Source: Lichenostomus cassidix
Lineage: Eukaryota; Chordata; Aves; Passeriformes; Meliphagidae
Direction: 5' to 3'
Assembly: GCA_008360975.2 (NCBI GenBank)
Contig: CM039211.1
Location: 68,972,565-69,036,564 of the forward strand
DNA: 64,000 bases
The position numbers were made by a program, and so were the translations under genes. Shown one piece after another: positions 49,106-61,000 of this stretch; the first letter of the stretch is position 1; every line of letters begins with the position of its first letter. Below the pieces are notes generated by a model, which was not told the origin of the DNA, made no database searches, and saw only the letters and a list, made by a program, of their open reading frames with translations.

Positions 49106-50797
49106 ATAACTCCCTTTTGTGCTGTGACTCGTTGATGGTATAAGTACTGTAACACAAGCACATTTTTCCAGAAACCTCCTTTTAATTATTGGACAATCCA
49201 TATATATGCAATACACTAAAGCTTCTCCTTTACAAAAGTCTCTCTGTTCCTGTAATTAGCAATCTAAATTAGACTTAAAGAATAGTTAAAAGAGCTTTTA
49301 AATAGGACTACCTGAAACATTTCTCATATAAGACATTGGGAAATTTTCCCATCTCCCTATCACATTGCAACTCCAAAATCTATGCCTTGTCCAGTTTGAG
49401 TTGTAGGAGTCTAGATATATTTTTCAAGATCATATAGATATTTTAAGACAGAATTTTATGAAAAAGGTCACTCTCACCTTACTCAATGACATCTGCCTGA
49501 AAAATCAGTAGATGATCTCTTCTTTATTCCTCCACTCCCTCTCAGTGGGAGTCCCAGGTCAAGGATTTATGTGCATATTTAGGACTAGAAAAATCATGTC
49601 CAACAACTGATACATAACTTAGCTCCCTCCCTGCCACCTCACTTGACAATGAATTTTGCCTTCTTATTAGATGTATGTTGGCAGTGGTAGCAACAAAGGA
49701 TGAGCAATGTGGTGAGACCACCTGCAGCAGCCTGGGGGATGGCTGTGAAATGAAGCACCCTGAACACACACTCAGAGCAAGGAGCCACCACAATGGGCTC
49801 TGCTGGTTTTTGGCATGTTTTTGTTGCTGCTTGCCCAGAATGCCCTTCAGTCCTTCTCCTCTTAAAGCTCCTCCTAAAGAGCCTTGAAGTTCTTCCTTAA
49901 AAGTGCTGTTGTACTCAGGGTGAGAGGAGAGAAACACCTTCTGACAATGAGACTGAGACTCTGTGTCAGCTGCTGCATTTGTAACATGAACAAAGAGATT
50001 CACAGACAGACCGACAGACAGAGACAAAGAGACAGACCAAATTTGACTGCCATGTTATGGACTTCATATGTGAAATTAAAGATAAGTGACAATGCAAGGT
50101 GAATTTTCTCAGCTGTCATTTGTGTTAGAAGGAGGTTCTGACAGATTTTTTGGTATAATTTAACTGTTGGACTTCAACTGAAGATAGATAGCTTGACAGT
50201 TATTTGTTTCTGAAGTAAATAAAAGTCAGGAACAGAATCTGACAGAGCTCAATTAATTTATTGATTAAGACCATGAGAGAACATAACCAATTAACAACGT
50301 AAAATATGTTACCAACAATTTGTGTATCCTGGTTCTGAACCAGTTAAGAAGGAGGCCAGCTCAGCATGACTTTTCAAGCTGCCTTCATATTCTATTTCTT
50401 TAAAACATATAGTTTTATAGAATTTAATAACCCCCATCTGCTTATCTTTAGAGCAAATATACCAAAAAAATATCAACGTGTACCAGACACACAAATTATT
50501 AATACTGGCATCCATTTAACAATTTTGAAAACAGAAACATAAAAGCAACGGAAAACCATCTAAGCCTAGTACAAGGAAGAAAGACTTTATATTTATATAA
50601 CAAAACCAAAGGCTATATGAAGTTTAATAAGTCTCTTGATGTGTTTTTTGGAAGTCCAGTTCAGAGCTTAATGTGTCACAGAATGTACCTTCATACACAC
50701 ATTTTCAAATATCCCCTTGGAAATATGTCATTGGTTAAAATTGGTTCAAATAACTATGTTACAAAGATTTAAAATTGGTTAAGGGATGATTCTCTAA
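49106..50797. other. Unique non-coding DNA
   Basis: A 161-codon minus-strand frame (49542-50027) is the longest here but has no recognisable domain. Degenerate ACAG/GACA units lie at 50001-50037. Nothing else is recognised. Confidence 0.5.
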
Positions 50798-51046
50798 TTT
50801 TTTCTTTTCTTTTCCTTTCTTTTCTTTCCTTTTCTTTTTTTCTTTTCTTTTTTTTTTTCTTTCCTTTGCTTTTTTCTTTTCTTTTTTTTCTTCTCTTGTC
50901 TTTTCTGTCTTTTCTCCTTTTCCTTTTCCTTTTCCTTTTCCTTTTCCTTTTCCTTTTCCAATTCCTTTCCCTTTCCCTTTCCCTTTCCCTTTCCCTTTCC
51001 CTTTCCCTTTCCCTTTCCCTTTCCCTTTCCCTTTCTTTTTTTCCCC
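50798..51046 (+). repeat. 249-bp polypyrimidine tract with hexamer arrays
   Basis: The plus strand is C/T only except at 50868, 50898, 50907 and 50960-50961. It includes TTTTCC hexamers (about 50916-50959) and CCCTTT hexamers (about 50966-51034). The long lysine-, arginine- and glutamate-rich minus-strand frames come from the repeat. Long mirror-like pyrimidine tracts can adopt triplex DNA. Confidence 0.96.
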
Positions 51047-51793
51047 ATCTCTCAATTCCTTGGTTATCATGGTACAACATGGAGCTTTCCAACATTTTTT
51101 CTATCTACAGCACACCACAAATCATACACTTACCTGTAACTTCTTGATTGATGTTCATGATAGCCGTGACTTTCTGGCAGTGTTCTGTCCAAACTCTGGA
51201 TATGTCAAAAACTATGCAGTGCCAAGCACTGCAGAAAAAAAGTAGTATATTCTCTTCTCTTCTGATGAAGTTCATAGGGATTCAATCCTTATGTTGTAGC
51301 CTTCATTTCTCTAAAACTAGTAACATTATGGCCCAGGAACAGAGCAAGCCAGCTGATATTATTGACATTTCCTCAACAGGTGAGAGAGAGCACATCTGAA
51401 GATCTGAGGTGAGGTAGGTCTCTGGGTGGTTTTCTCTGGGTGGCAACATCTCTCTCTGCAGAACGATGCCTAATATATTTTAAAAAGCACACCTAGTGCT
51501 AGGTCTCTTCAAGGAAGAATGTGATAAAGTATTTTTTTTTCTTAATGAGTTACTGGTTTATTCCCACTGTGATAAGTGCAAGATTTCAGTAATTCCCAAA
51601 TTCCTCTTCTGTCTTATTACTGTTCTACAAAAATATTTTGTGCCCCTTCATGAAAGAAATTATGTGCTACGTGCTGCTACCATTTCATACTAAGAAAAGT
51701 TAGTATTATACTAAAAAGCGATTTCAATAGATATAATTTCTGCTCTGGATAAGAAACATAAGTATTATTTTGTGAGATAAAAAATGGATTTCA
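51047..51793. other. Unique non-coding DNA
   Basis: Nothing recognised. Confidence 0.5.
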
Positions 51794-51862
51794 AAGGAAG
51801 GAAGGAAGGAAGGAAGGAAGGAAGGAAGGAAGGAAGGAAGGAAGGAAGGAAGGAAGGAAGGA
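51794..51862 (+). repeat. (AAGG)n microsatellite, about 17 units
   Basis: Uninterrupted AAGG tetramers across 69 bp, in the same orientation as the (GGAA)n array at 22248. Confidence 0.97.
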
Positions 51863-52254
51863 GTTCGTGACCTTCTGTAACCTTACAAGAGCTAGTATTA
51901 TCTTCGAAGGTAAGAAATAAAACATCCAGCTAACACCCCTAATTCCCCAACGAAACTTCAGTACTCCACAGACAGAACCCCCAAATCTACTTTCCATAAA
52001 TCCTTTGTGATGCCCAGTATATCAAGGATAAAAAACTAAGTTTACTAACAAGCAAGTTCCTCTATTCCAATTTAAAATATTTCAACTGAGAGTGTTCTAG
52101 TCATGATCTTAACATGCAAGGCACACACAAAATTGACAAAGGAAATTATTGAAGACAATGTCCCACTGTAATTAAAACAGTGGAAAGGCAGAACGCAGAA
52201 ACTCTCCCACCCACCATTCACCCTTCCCATCCTAATGCAAGTGGAAATACATGC
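51863..52254. other. Unique non-coding DNA
   Basis: Nothing recognised. Confidence 0.5.
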
Positions 52255-52800
52255 TTTGTAGACCACAAATACCCAGGCTGATTAATTACATGGCTATGCA
52301 ATATTACTCATGCATTCCTCCTGAAATGTCAAAAGGATTAGGAGTGCCACATCTTTCCTCCCCAACTCTAATCTAAAGGAGCCCTGCTGAAATGAAAACA
52401 GTGCAATTACTTTCGTACACTGTCAATTTTACAATAGGGGGAAAAAAGAGCTTTACTAACAGCAAATAATTATACCACCACTTAATGATTGATTTAACAT
52501 AGAAAACCCATCTAATTCCTTTTGTCATTACAATCTACAGTACTAACACTCTAACAATGCTGCCTTAGTGGTTTGGCATTACATTAGCATTAAGAATAAT
52601 GCTAATATAAAACCTAGCTTAACTTTTTATATTGTTAATCTGCATCAATGCACTCTACTCCCGGTGTATTATGAGGCCTATTAACGTAGCAAACATTTGG
52701 GGTGATACAATCCAGTCTAGCAGCATCATTTCAAGAAAGGAACTTGAGCAGCATTTCATACATTTGAAAAATTAGCCTTTGACGTGGCACTCAGAGTAAG
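52255..52800. promoter_or_regulatory. Candidate conserved non-coding element with palindromic TAAT site
   Basis: This repeat-free AT-rich block contains many homeodomain-type cores (GATTAATTAC near 52282, TTAATGATTGATTT near 52481). It also holds a perfect 10-bp inverted repeat ATTAGCATTA-AGAA-TAATGCTAAT at 52583-52606. CpGs at 52414, 52662 and 52685 are retained. The texture matches vertebrate developmental enhancers. Conservation itself cannot be seen here. Confidence 0.35.
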
Positions 52801-54720
52801 GGGTCATGGACTTTCCATTTTGCTGCAAACAGTAGCTGATGCACTAAGAAGGAATACTGCAGAACACAATTGCATGTTTTCAGGCCATGCCTACCTCAAA
52901 ACTGATCTCATTCAGATGATTGCTGCCCCATCTTGAGGCTTTGAGATGGAGATGGACCTGTTTCTGATATCGTTTATAGGATCAGCAGCTCATTGGGGTG
53001 GGAAGGTCTTTTAAAAGAATATAGGAGGGCCTCATTCTATTCTACATGACTTTGGCACAATTGTTTTTCTCTATTTAAATACGTAGCACACAATTATTAA
53101 AAATTGCTGTATGAATTCAGTAAGAAGCAGTACTAATCTTGTAGATCTAACCATACAAATAAAATAGAGGCCTAATATGAATACAAAATGGAGAAGGAGC
53201 ATTCTTGCCTTAATATTGCAGATTTCATTGTATTTCAAGTGTTCTATTAATTCTGTAAGCAGCAGTTTTCAGAACTACTGAATTGCTTCTGAACAAAAAT
53301 AAGTCTGAAAAGGTCATAGATGTTTTGTGAGTTCCAGGTTTGGGCCAGAACAGGTTAATTTAAGAATGTCTCATAAAACAAGGACATATTCAATATCTGG
53401 TTTAGCAGAAAGAACAGGTAAAATTGGTCATGTATTTATCTGATTTCAAAATTCAGGAAACTTGATTGTCTTTCCCATTCACATATTTGATGCAGTGTCA
53501 GTGAGGGTTTTAGCTTTCCATTCACCTCTAATAGGAATGAAACGAACATAACAAGCATTGCAATAGAGTGAAAGAACTGCAGTATGAAATTGTACCCTTG
53601 AATATCCCATCAGAGAGGGCTGTAAATTCTGCACTTTCCATTTCTCGGTCAGAAAACACGTGGACTAAGAATGAAAGTGTGAAATCATTAGAGTTTATAT
53701 CTCAGCCTGGCTGTAAGCTTTGGCCTATTTCTTTAGAAGTGTCACTACTTCCTGTTTAACATATCGACCTGCCTATTTGGCATTTGACAGCAGTATTGAA
53801 TTTTTGCTGAATTTTATGCTTCAGGAAGGACATAAAGTAACAGGTTTTCCCCTGGGCTCCCCCCTCCACAGCCTCAAATTTACTATGAACTTCAGAAACA
53901 CTTTGTAATCTCATGTAAATATGTTATTTCCTCTTTTCTATTTGAAGCAGCCCTTTGTTTTTTTTTTTTTTTTTTCAGGAGGAGCAGGTGGTGCAGTGGG
54001 GGGGGGTAAGGATTACCTTGACTCTAGAAAAGTTGTTTCAACACAATCCAAAGCAAAAGTAAATAAATGTCCCTTTTACCTTTTCTCTCCACATTTTATT
54101 GACTTGTTTGGGTGGATCTCAGCACATAAAGTTGTCTTTGATGATGTATGTGCTTCTTGGTATCTTGCTCCTCCTTTGTATTTTTACAAAGCCCTGGCTA
54201 GAGGCTGGAAGGGCATATTCCATTTGGTGGCAAAGGGTTTGAAAGGTAATTATTGTAACACTGAAAAAGAAAATATCTAACTTTTTTTTTTTTTTAACTA
54301 GATTCCAAGCAAATCTTTGAAAGCCTTTTGGTTCCTAATTCCCAGTAGAGAGTGAGCTACAGATGAAATCAAGGTGTTCACCCAAAACAAATGTCATGAC
54401 ACTTAGCCCTAAAATAATGAAATACTGTGGAATTTGCAGTGGTCATATTGCCATCTGTTAGCATAGAGCTAACAGGAATACAAAGGCAGAGGGGATTCTT
54501 AACAGTCACCAAAGCAACCTGAAATTAGCATGGCAAGTCTGAGGAAAAAAAACCCAAAACCTGACTTTTAATTATTCTAAAATTCAGGTGTGCAGGGCTT
54601 TGCTTCTGTAAAACAGATTCTTAGCATCTTTTCTGTACCATTGTGGCATGGCATACTGAGACACAAGAGTCTGGTGGGCTCTTTGAAACATGCCCAAAAC
54701 AGAAAGATTTAGAAAATGGA
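52801..54720. other. Unique non-coding DNA
   Basis: An 18-base T run followed by CAGG (53958-53979) mimics a splice acceptor, and a run of nine G (53998-54006) follows it. The downstream open frame (53921-54280) has no recognisable domain. Confidence 0.5.
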
Positions 54721-54783
54721 CTGTTGAAGAGTGAGAGAGAGAGAGAGTGTGTGTGTCTTTTGGTTTGTCTGTGCATGTGTGTT
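54721..54783 (+). repeat. (GA)n(GT)n simple repeat
   Basis: A run of GA dinucleotides passes into GT dinucleotides at about 54731-54757, with degenerate TG-rich sequence after it. Confidence 0.85.
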
Positions 54784-57700
54784 GAAGGGACATAGAAATG
54801 TCTTCAATATTCCTAGGGATCACTTGGGAGAAAAAAGTACTAGGCACTGAAATGGGCCATAATTCTGATTCTCCTCACTGGCCATATGACAGAGAAGGTT
54901 TTTGAGAGAAGACGTGTCTTAAAGGCTTCTTTGCAGTCTCAAAAGAGCATTGTTTATAGGCTACAGATCCAATTCTTCCCCCTCCTCCTTCCTTGCTCCG
55001 CAGCTTTTAGATATAGTAATTCCAGGTTCCACTTCACAGGAGACAATTAGATTTACCAATATTTAATTTTAAAGCACAGAGTGTTCATGACTGCAATAAC
55101 TTCAGTGAAGGGACAGGGACACCCAGAGCTCATAATTCAACTAGAATTTAGCATTCTAAAACTTTCCTGTTGCTGAGCCCATTCTTTCTAACCTTTCATT
55201 TTTCCTCTTTGTCACTTTGCTCTGCCAGCGTTCAGCATTACTATTTTTTTCAATTACTCTCAAATTTTTATCCACCATACTACGAATAGCTTTAAAGTTT
55301 CTTTCCTTTTATTCTTTATTCTTTTCTTATCTAATAGGTCATGAATAGTGAGAAAACTTATGTCTTCCTATTTTGTTCTTTTTTTCTTTTTTTAATTTCT
55401 GCTTCGCATAGATTTATCAGAGGCAAAAATGAGTTCTTTACTACTTTGTGGGAATAACTGAAAATACCATGATTACAACAGAAGGGATGAGGTAGTACAT
55501 CTAATTAATTACTTAGCTCAGGCACAGGAAATAATAATCACATAAAAAAAGGAAATCCCACCACATAAAACTGTTCATCTGTCTTCTAAGGAATAAGTAA
55601 AGCTCACTTATTTAACTTTCACTCATTTCTGCCAGTCTTGAGGACACATTGACACTTTTTTTTCTTTAGTCTGTTACTACATTAAGGCATTCCTTTAACC
55701 ATCTCTAAGGTGATATTTTCAATATCTTTTCAGAAATTATATTTTTTTGCCTTTGGCCAAAATAGACTTCCTAAAGTTATGGAGAAAATCTGAATTACGT
55801 CACTGAATAGTTTGATAATAATATTTTATTTGAAACTGCAACTGTGGGCATTTCTGGAGTCTCTTTATCAGAACAAAAGAAATATGAACTATCCGCCTGT
55901 GACTTCATTTTTCCTCTTGAATGTTCTGTTAGATATGGAGTCAAGAGTGAAGGTGCACTGATCCACGGAAGTGGACATGAATATGATTAAATGGGATTTT
56001 GGGATCAAAGAAGCTAATAATAAAAGGTTAGCATATGGGACAGACACAGCAAGAGCAGATAGAAACCAAGTAAGTACATGGAGGGCAGAATACTGAAGAT
56101 GTGCCTTCAAATAGTAGTCCTAAGGACAGACAAGAACAACAGGAAAATTATTTGCTCTCCTAGCACACTTAAGCTGGAAATTCTGGGCCAGTCGTTAAAT
56201 CTCTGGGTTATTTGGGCCATTGAGGTGCTATTTAATGAAACAGCTGAGCTAATTTCACAACTTGCAACCACCAAAGGGGATCATAGGCATTCCCTTCTCC
56301 TTTCACAGAGTGTTTCTCTGGGTAATATCAGATGTATTGTTTCTGTCAGGTAAATTTCCCATTTTGGAATTGTTATTGATGGCTGAGTGATTTTGAGCAG
56401 AATTAGTGTTCTGAATTTGCTTATTGAATAGTTAGTCAGGTAAGCACTACAGATGACACAAAGATAATGGAAAGAATGGGGTTAGAGAAGGGGAATGTGA
56501 TGGAGAAGGAAGTAATTTTTGAAACACTGGGTGAGGCTGTGTCAGTCAGTACTACCTAAACACATCTTTAGAAGCCTGGGAGTTGACTAGAGTCAACTCA
56601 AAGTCTGGGAAGTCCAGTTTGAACCTGCCAAATCTGAGAATAACCAGCTGGCTCTCAGTCAGAATGCAATTCTTGTGTAACTTACTGATTTCATTTCCAT
56701 TCAGATTTGAAAATGTGGACTACTTCCATCGTTATTATCTGGTCCAGTAGGCCAGATAATCTTGATGAAATTCACTCTCTTTTAAGTCACATATTAATCA
56801 AATGAGAGCCTACTCAGGTGACCCATATTAGCTTTATTAGACTGGTCCTTTCACACACTTAATAGACAAAGTCAAGCATCAAGAACAGTATAATTCCTCA
56901 CAAGGCCCAAGCCTATCCAAAGGGAAGTCATGAAGTACAATGCAATGACTCCATTCATTTCCAAAATCTTTATGAACCGATTCACCAGGGAGCTAAAGAC
57001 TGCTCCATAAAATGAACAGATTCCTATGCCTTCCAGTGAGGTCCCAGCTGTTCACAGTCTCTCCCGCTGACACCAGGACTTCATCAATCTTTGAACTCAT
57101 CTCCAGCTGCATGTTTTAGGATCTCATCCTAAAGAACAAGCACAATGTTAAAACAGTTCCTCTACTACTGCTTTAAGAGGTGGTAAAGAAAGAAATTTAT
57201 AGGAGTCTGTTTAAGATGACACAGTCCATGTTTCTAACTACCAAACAGGTTTTAGATGAGAAGCTACTCCAAATTTTATTTAAACTCTCTGTCTTTAAGA
57301 GGCTATTTTCCATGCCAATTTTTAGTGAAGTTAGAATTACATTCATACAATCTAAACTAGGACTCCACAGGTCTATCCACACCAGTAAATTAAATGATCC
57401 CCAAGACTGGTCTTTGTCATCGCAGCTGTTGTTTTAAATTCTGCTTAGAGAGACATGCACAAGAAAGTGACAGATGACCTCAGGCAATGTCCTGCAAGGT
57501 TGAGTCCAACTCTTTAGAAGTACAGATGAGGCTTTTCCAGTGTCCAGGCACATCCTTTAATTTACTGGTGTGAGCAAACAGGACAGTACTCACCAGGCTC
57601 AGCAGTAAATGGGAGAAACAGCTATAATGACTAAATCATGTTCAGTTTTCCCTTCAAAAGTACTTAAAATTCTCAGGTAAAGACTTGCTTTTAAATTAGC

Positions 57701-57913
57701 TCCATCCAATGGTCAGTGTAAATAATCTGCTCTGCATAGTAATTTCCTAACAGAATTTGAAAACCTCTGGTAGAAAAAATTAAAAAAGGGCTTGAGAAAC
57801 TGGTACATTCACAAAGCAATAAATCAGTGTCAGTTCTGAAGATAAATATATGAAAAAAAAAGTTGTCAGTCTTAAACAACATTTATAAGGGCACTAATGA
57901 AAGGTGGTACAAA
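54784..57913. other. Unique non-coding DNA
   Basis: A possible MITE end, GGGCCATAATTCTGATTC, lies at 54855-54872. A 9-bp quasi-palindrome is at 56580-56599. No other element is recognised. Confidence 0.5.
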
Positions 57914-58035
57914 TATTAATTGTTATTATTATTAATATTAGTATTGCTGCTATTATTAATATTGAAATTAGTAATGATATTAATAGCATTAATAGTATTA
58001 ATAGTATTAATAGTATTAATAGTATTAATATTATT
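57914..58035 (+). repeat. AT-rich tract with (AATAGTATT)n minisatellite
   Basis: A degenerate ATT-rich stretch leads into about five nearly perfect 9-bp AATAGTATT units (about 57980-58030). Composition is A/T with a single G per unit. Confidence 0.9.
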
Positions 58036-61000
58036 ATTCAGTAACACCAGAGCTCTACGACATCCTCAAGAAAGAGCATCAAAAGTTTGACTAAGCTTTG
58101 ATAAAAATTACTCATAATTCTCTGACAAAGTTGATGCAGTGATGTGTTACTAAAGCTGAATGATTTTTCTCAGGTTTTTTTAATGCTCATTAGTAATTAA
58201 TTTTTCTTCTTTAAAGAAGATGAAATCTTCTTTGCATAAAAATGAGCCATGGACAATTTCCAATGGAATTAATAAGTCTTTTTCTTCGCATGCTTCAATA
58301 AATAACCTGGGCTAGGATATTGAAAAGAGACTTGATCAGAAAGGCTCTTCAGTGACTGTGGTTAGTTAATTTCTTATGAGATTTTGAGTTAGTTAGTTAT
58401 TTGTTGGGGAGGAAGAGAATTCCATACCATTTCTAGGTAAAATTAGGGGCCAAAAAGTGCCCTGGGGCCAATAGAGTGAAATGTTTAACTTCAGGGATAA
58501 TCAGTGCAGCAGATAGACAGTAGGCTCTGGTAATTATGTATTCTGCTTTGGCAAGCTCATTAGACACAGAGAAAGTTTGTCTTTGAGATCTTGGAGGAGT
58601 AAAAGGAAAAGTTTGGAATGAGGAAAATAGACCACCTCCCTCATGCCTGAAATGAGTATATTTTGTGTCCATATGTCTGTGGTGGAATTCTTAACAAACT
58701 AAAAGAGAAAGCTGCAGTTTTCAGTTGTCTTATTTAATCAAATAGAGAAATAAATTAACAGAAATATATATGTGTGGTGTCAGCTTTCACCAGAGGATTG
58801 TGGTAAACATGAAAAAGTGAGGAAGTTTTCTGTCAAAAATGCAGCGGTGCTTGGAATAACAACAACAAAATACAGAATCTGGGGCAATTTTGTTACTCCA
58901 ACATAGAAAATCTGGGATAGTCTCCCCGAAATAGTTCTATCTCACAGCCTGAACTTCTTACTTATATCACTTCTGGCTCCAAAAGCTTTCCTGGTAGTCA
59001 AGTGCACTTAAAGGACTTGATGGACTAGATGTGTCCTGATATTCAGGAATATGTGATGATCTTGGCAAATGCTCGCTGTAGTCCAGAATGAGGGAGAACC
59101 ACCCAGCTCATTTTCATCTACGACCTACTGGTATAGCAAGCATTAATTTGAATGGAGGTCTTGGAAATACAGGAGCTTGCTCATTACTTTCTCTTCGCTG
59201 TCACATCTATTCTGTGACCTACTGCCTCTGTTCCTCTGTTTTACTCTCGGACCAGCTGCTGTTAACCATTATATTTTTTTTCTCTTTACCACTTTTTTGC
59301 TCGAAGCTATAATAGGCAGTTATTCTGAACTCTGTATCATCTAAGGAAGTCTTGGGAAAGAGAGAGAGAGAGACACACACGTATATGTGTAGCGTTGAGG
59401 GAGATTACAGAGTAGAAAATATAGTAATATCTGCATTACTTGGTATGCTTTAAATTTGATTTGATGCAGAATTATCAAGCAAAGTTATCTGACCTATGTT
59501 ATGCAGGAGAAGTTACAAAAGGTCCCATTTGGACTTAAAATCTATGAATCTATAACAGCAATGGAAAGGTGACCTTCCTAGATTCACAGTAAGATTCAGT
59601 CAAAAATGTCTTATCTGACTATCCATGGAACAAAAAAAGAGGGTTATAACCAGCAATCTCAAAAAAACCTTGGCATATTTGAAAGGCAAACAAGGTCATT
59701 TGTGATGGATCATCAATTTTTAGAAAACATTTCAGTTTTTCAGTTTGGGTTTTCTGTTGTGATTTTTTTTTCTTCTTTTAATTGTAGATTGAAATGGGGG
59801 TTGGCAGGAATGATTTTTAAAATCCTCTGGGAAAGATAGCATTTAGTTCCTAAGTCAGGGGTCTTGTTGAGAAGTGTCCTGGCAAACTTCTGCTTTTTCT
59901 GTGCCCAGAGAACATCAGTACATAAAGAGACAATTGTTAAGACACCATTCCCTTGCTTTTACTCCCTTGCTTAGTGATAACTATAATTTATTTGAAAGAG
60001 CACAAGTAATGGCTAGACTGAGCAACGTGTCCTTCAGATGTAACCTTAGTAGATACTTAACTCTTACCATTTGTTGACCAAAGCAGAGCAGATCAAATGC
60101 CCTTGTCTGGTCTATGATAGCAGAAAAAAGAGTGTGTAAACAGTTCCAGTAGTGGGAACCATGATGAATTGGGACAGAGCAGCCTGAGGTCTCTGGATGA
60201 AAAAGGAAAGGGTTTCTGGAGGCAGCATGAGGAAGAGCTGAACTGCAGGGAGGTAGATGGAGAAGAATTATATCTTTCATTTCCTGACTCCTGAACATGA
60301 AGTGTAAGTGAGAGAAAGGGATGGAGGGAGCTCTCTCCACCATGGGATTTTCTTCCCTTCACCAAGAAGCGTCTCTCTGGGGCAGGTAAGTCTCCAGGAC
60401 TGACTGCACTGTCCACACAGAGTCACATCTCTCCATAGTGGTGCTGTTTCTATTTCCCACTCTACCTCCACTTCAGTTCCTCTTTCCTGCTAATACATGA
60501 CTGTGCAGTGCTTTTGATGAGAAGGAGGGTAAATGAAGTGCAGATCTGGCAACCTCAAGTCCCTTCTCTCATGTTCTCCCTGACAACATACAGTGATAAT
60601 TCTGTCTCTATTATATGTCCTCCAGCAATAGGATAGATGTGTTTGCAGAAAGCAGTGTGCCAGGGTTAGGTACCTCACTCAAATAAGATATCCTGTGTAT
60701 CTTCATCATGAAGTGCATTGAAGAAGCTCTTCTGCTGACCACAGAGTTTAAATGGATCTCAAAGAGACAATTACAATTTGCTCCGGATCTTTCCCCAGAG
60801 CTCCTGCCCCACACATGCACTATGCTCAAGAGTTCAGTGAACAATGAAGCATCTAGCTCTGCTGTCTAAAAAGGCTCCAATCAAACAACAAAACAAAACT
60901 CTAAAACCAACAAACCTACAAAAAAAAAAAAAAAAACAAAAACAAAACATGCACAAACAAAAAGTGGGGACTGTTTATTGTCCAGTGTCCAGGGACAGTG

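Noticed and set aside
49542..50027. 161-codon minus-strand frame
   Set aside because: No recognisable domain, signal peptide or repeat. It is overlapped by open frames on the other strand, so chance is the simplest explanation.
50759..51095. Lysine/arginine/glutamate-rich open frames of 84-108 codons on the minus strand
   Set aside because: They are direct translations of the pyrimidine hexamer arrays. All three frames are open because the strand has almost no stop codons.
53921..54280. T18-CAGG acceptor-like site with a following 119-codon frame
   Set aside because: The frame runs through a homopolymer and a glycine-rich G run with no recognisable domain. The acceptor resemblance follows from the poly(T) tract.
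60000..60480. Three overlapping minus-strand frames of 64-120 codons
   Set aside because: Overlapping frames in locally GC-richer DNA, with no domain and no supporting splice pattern.
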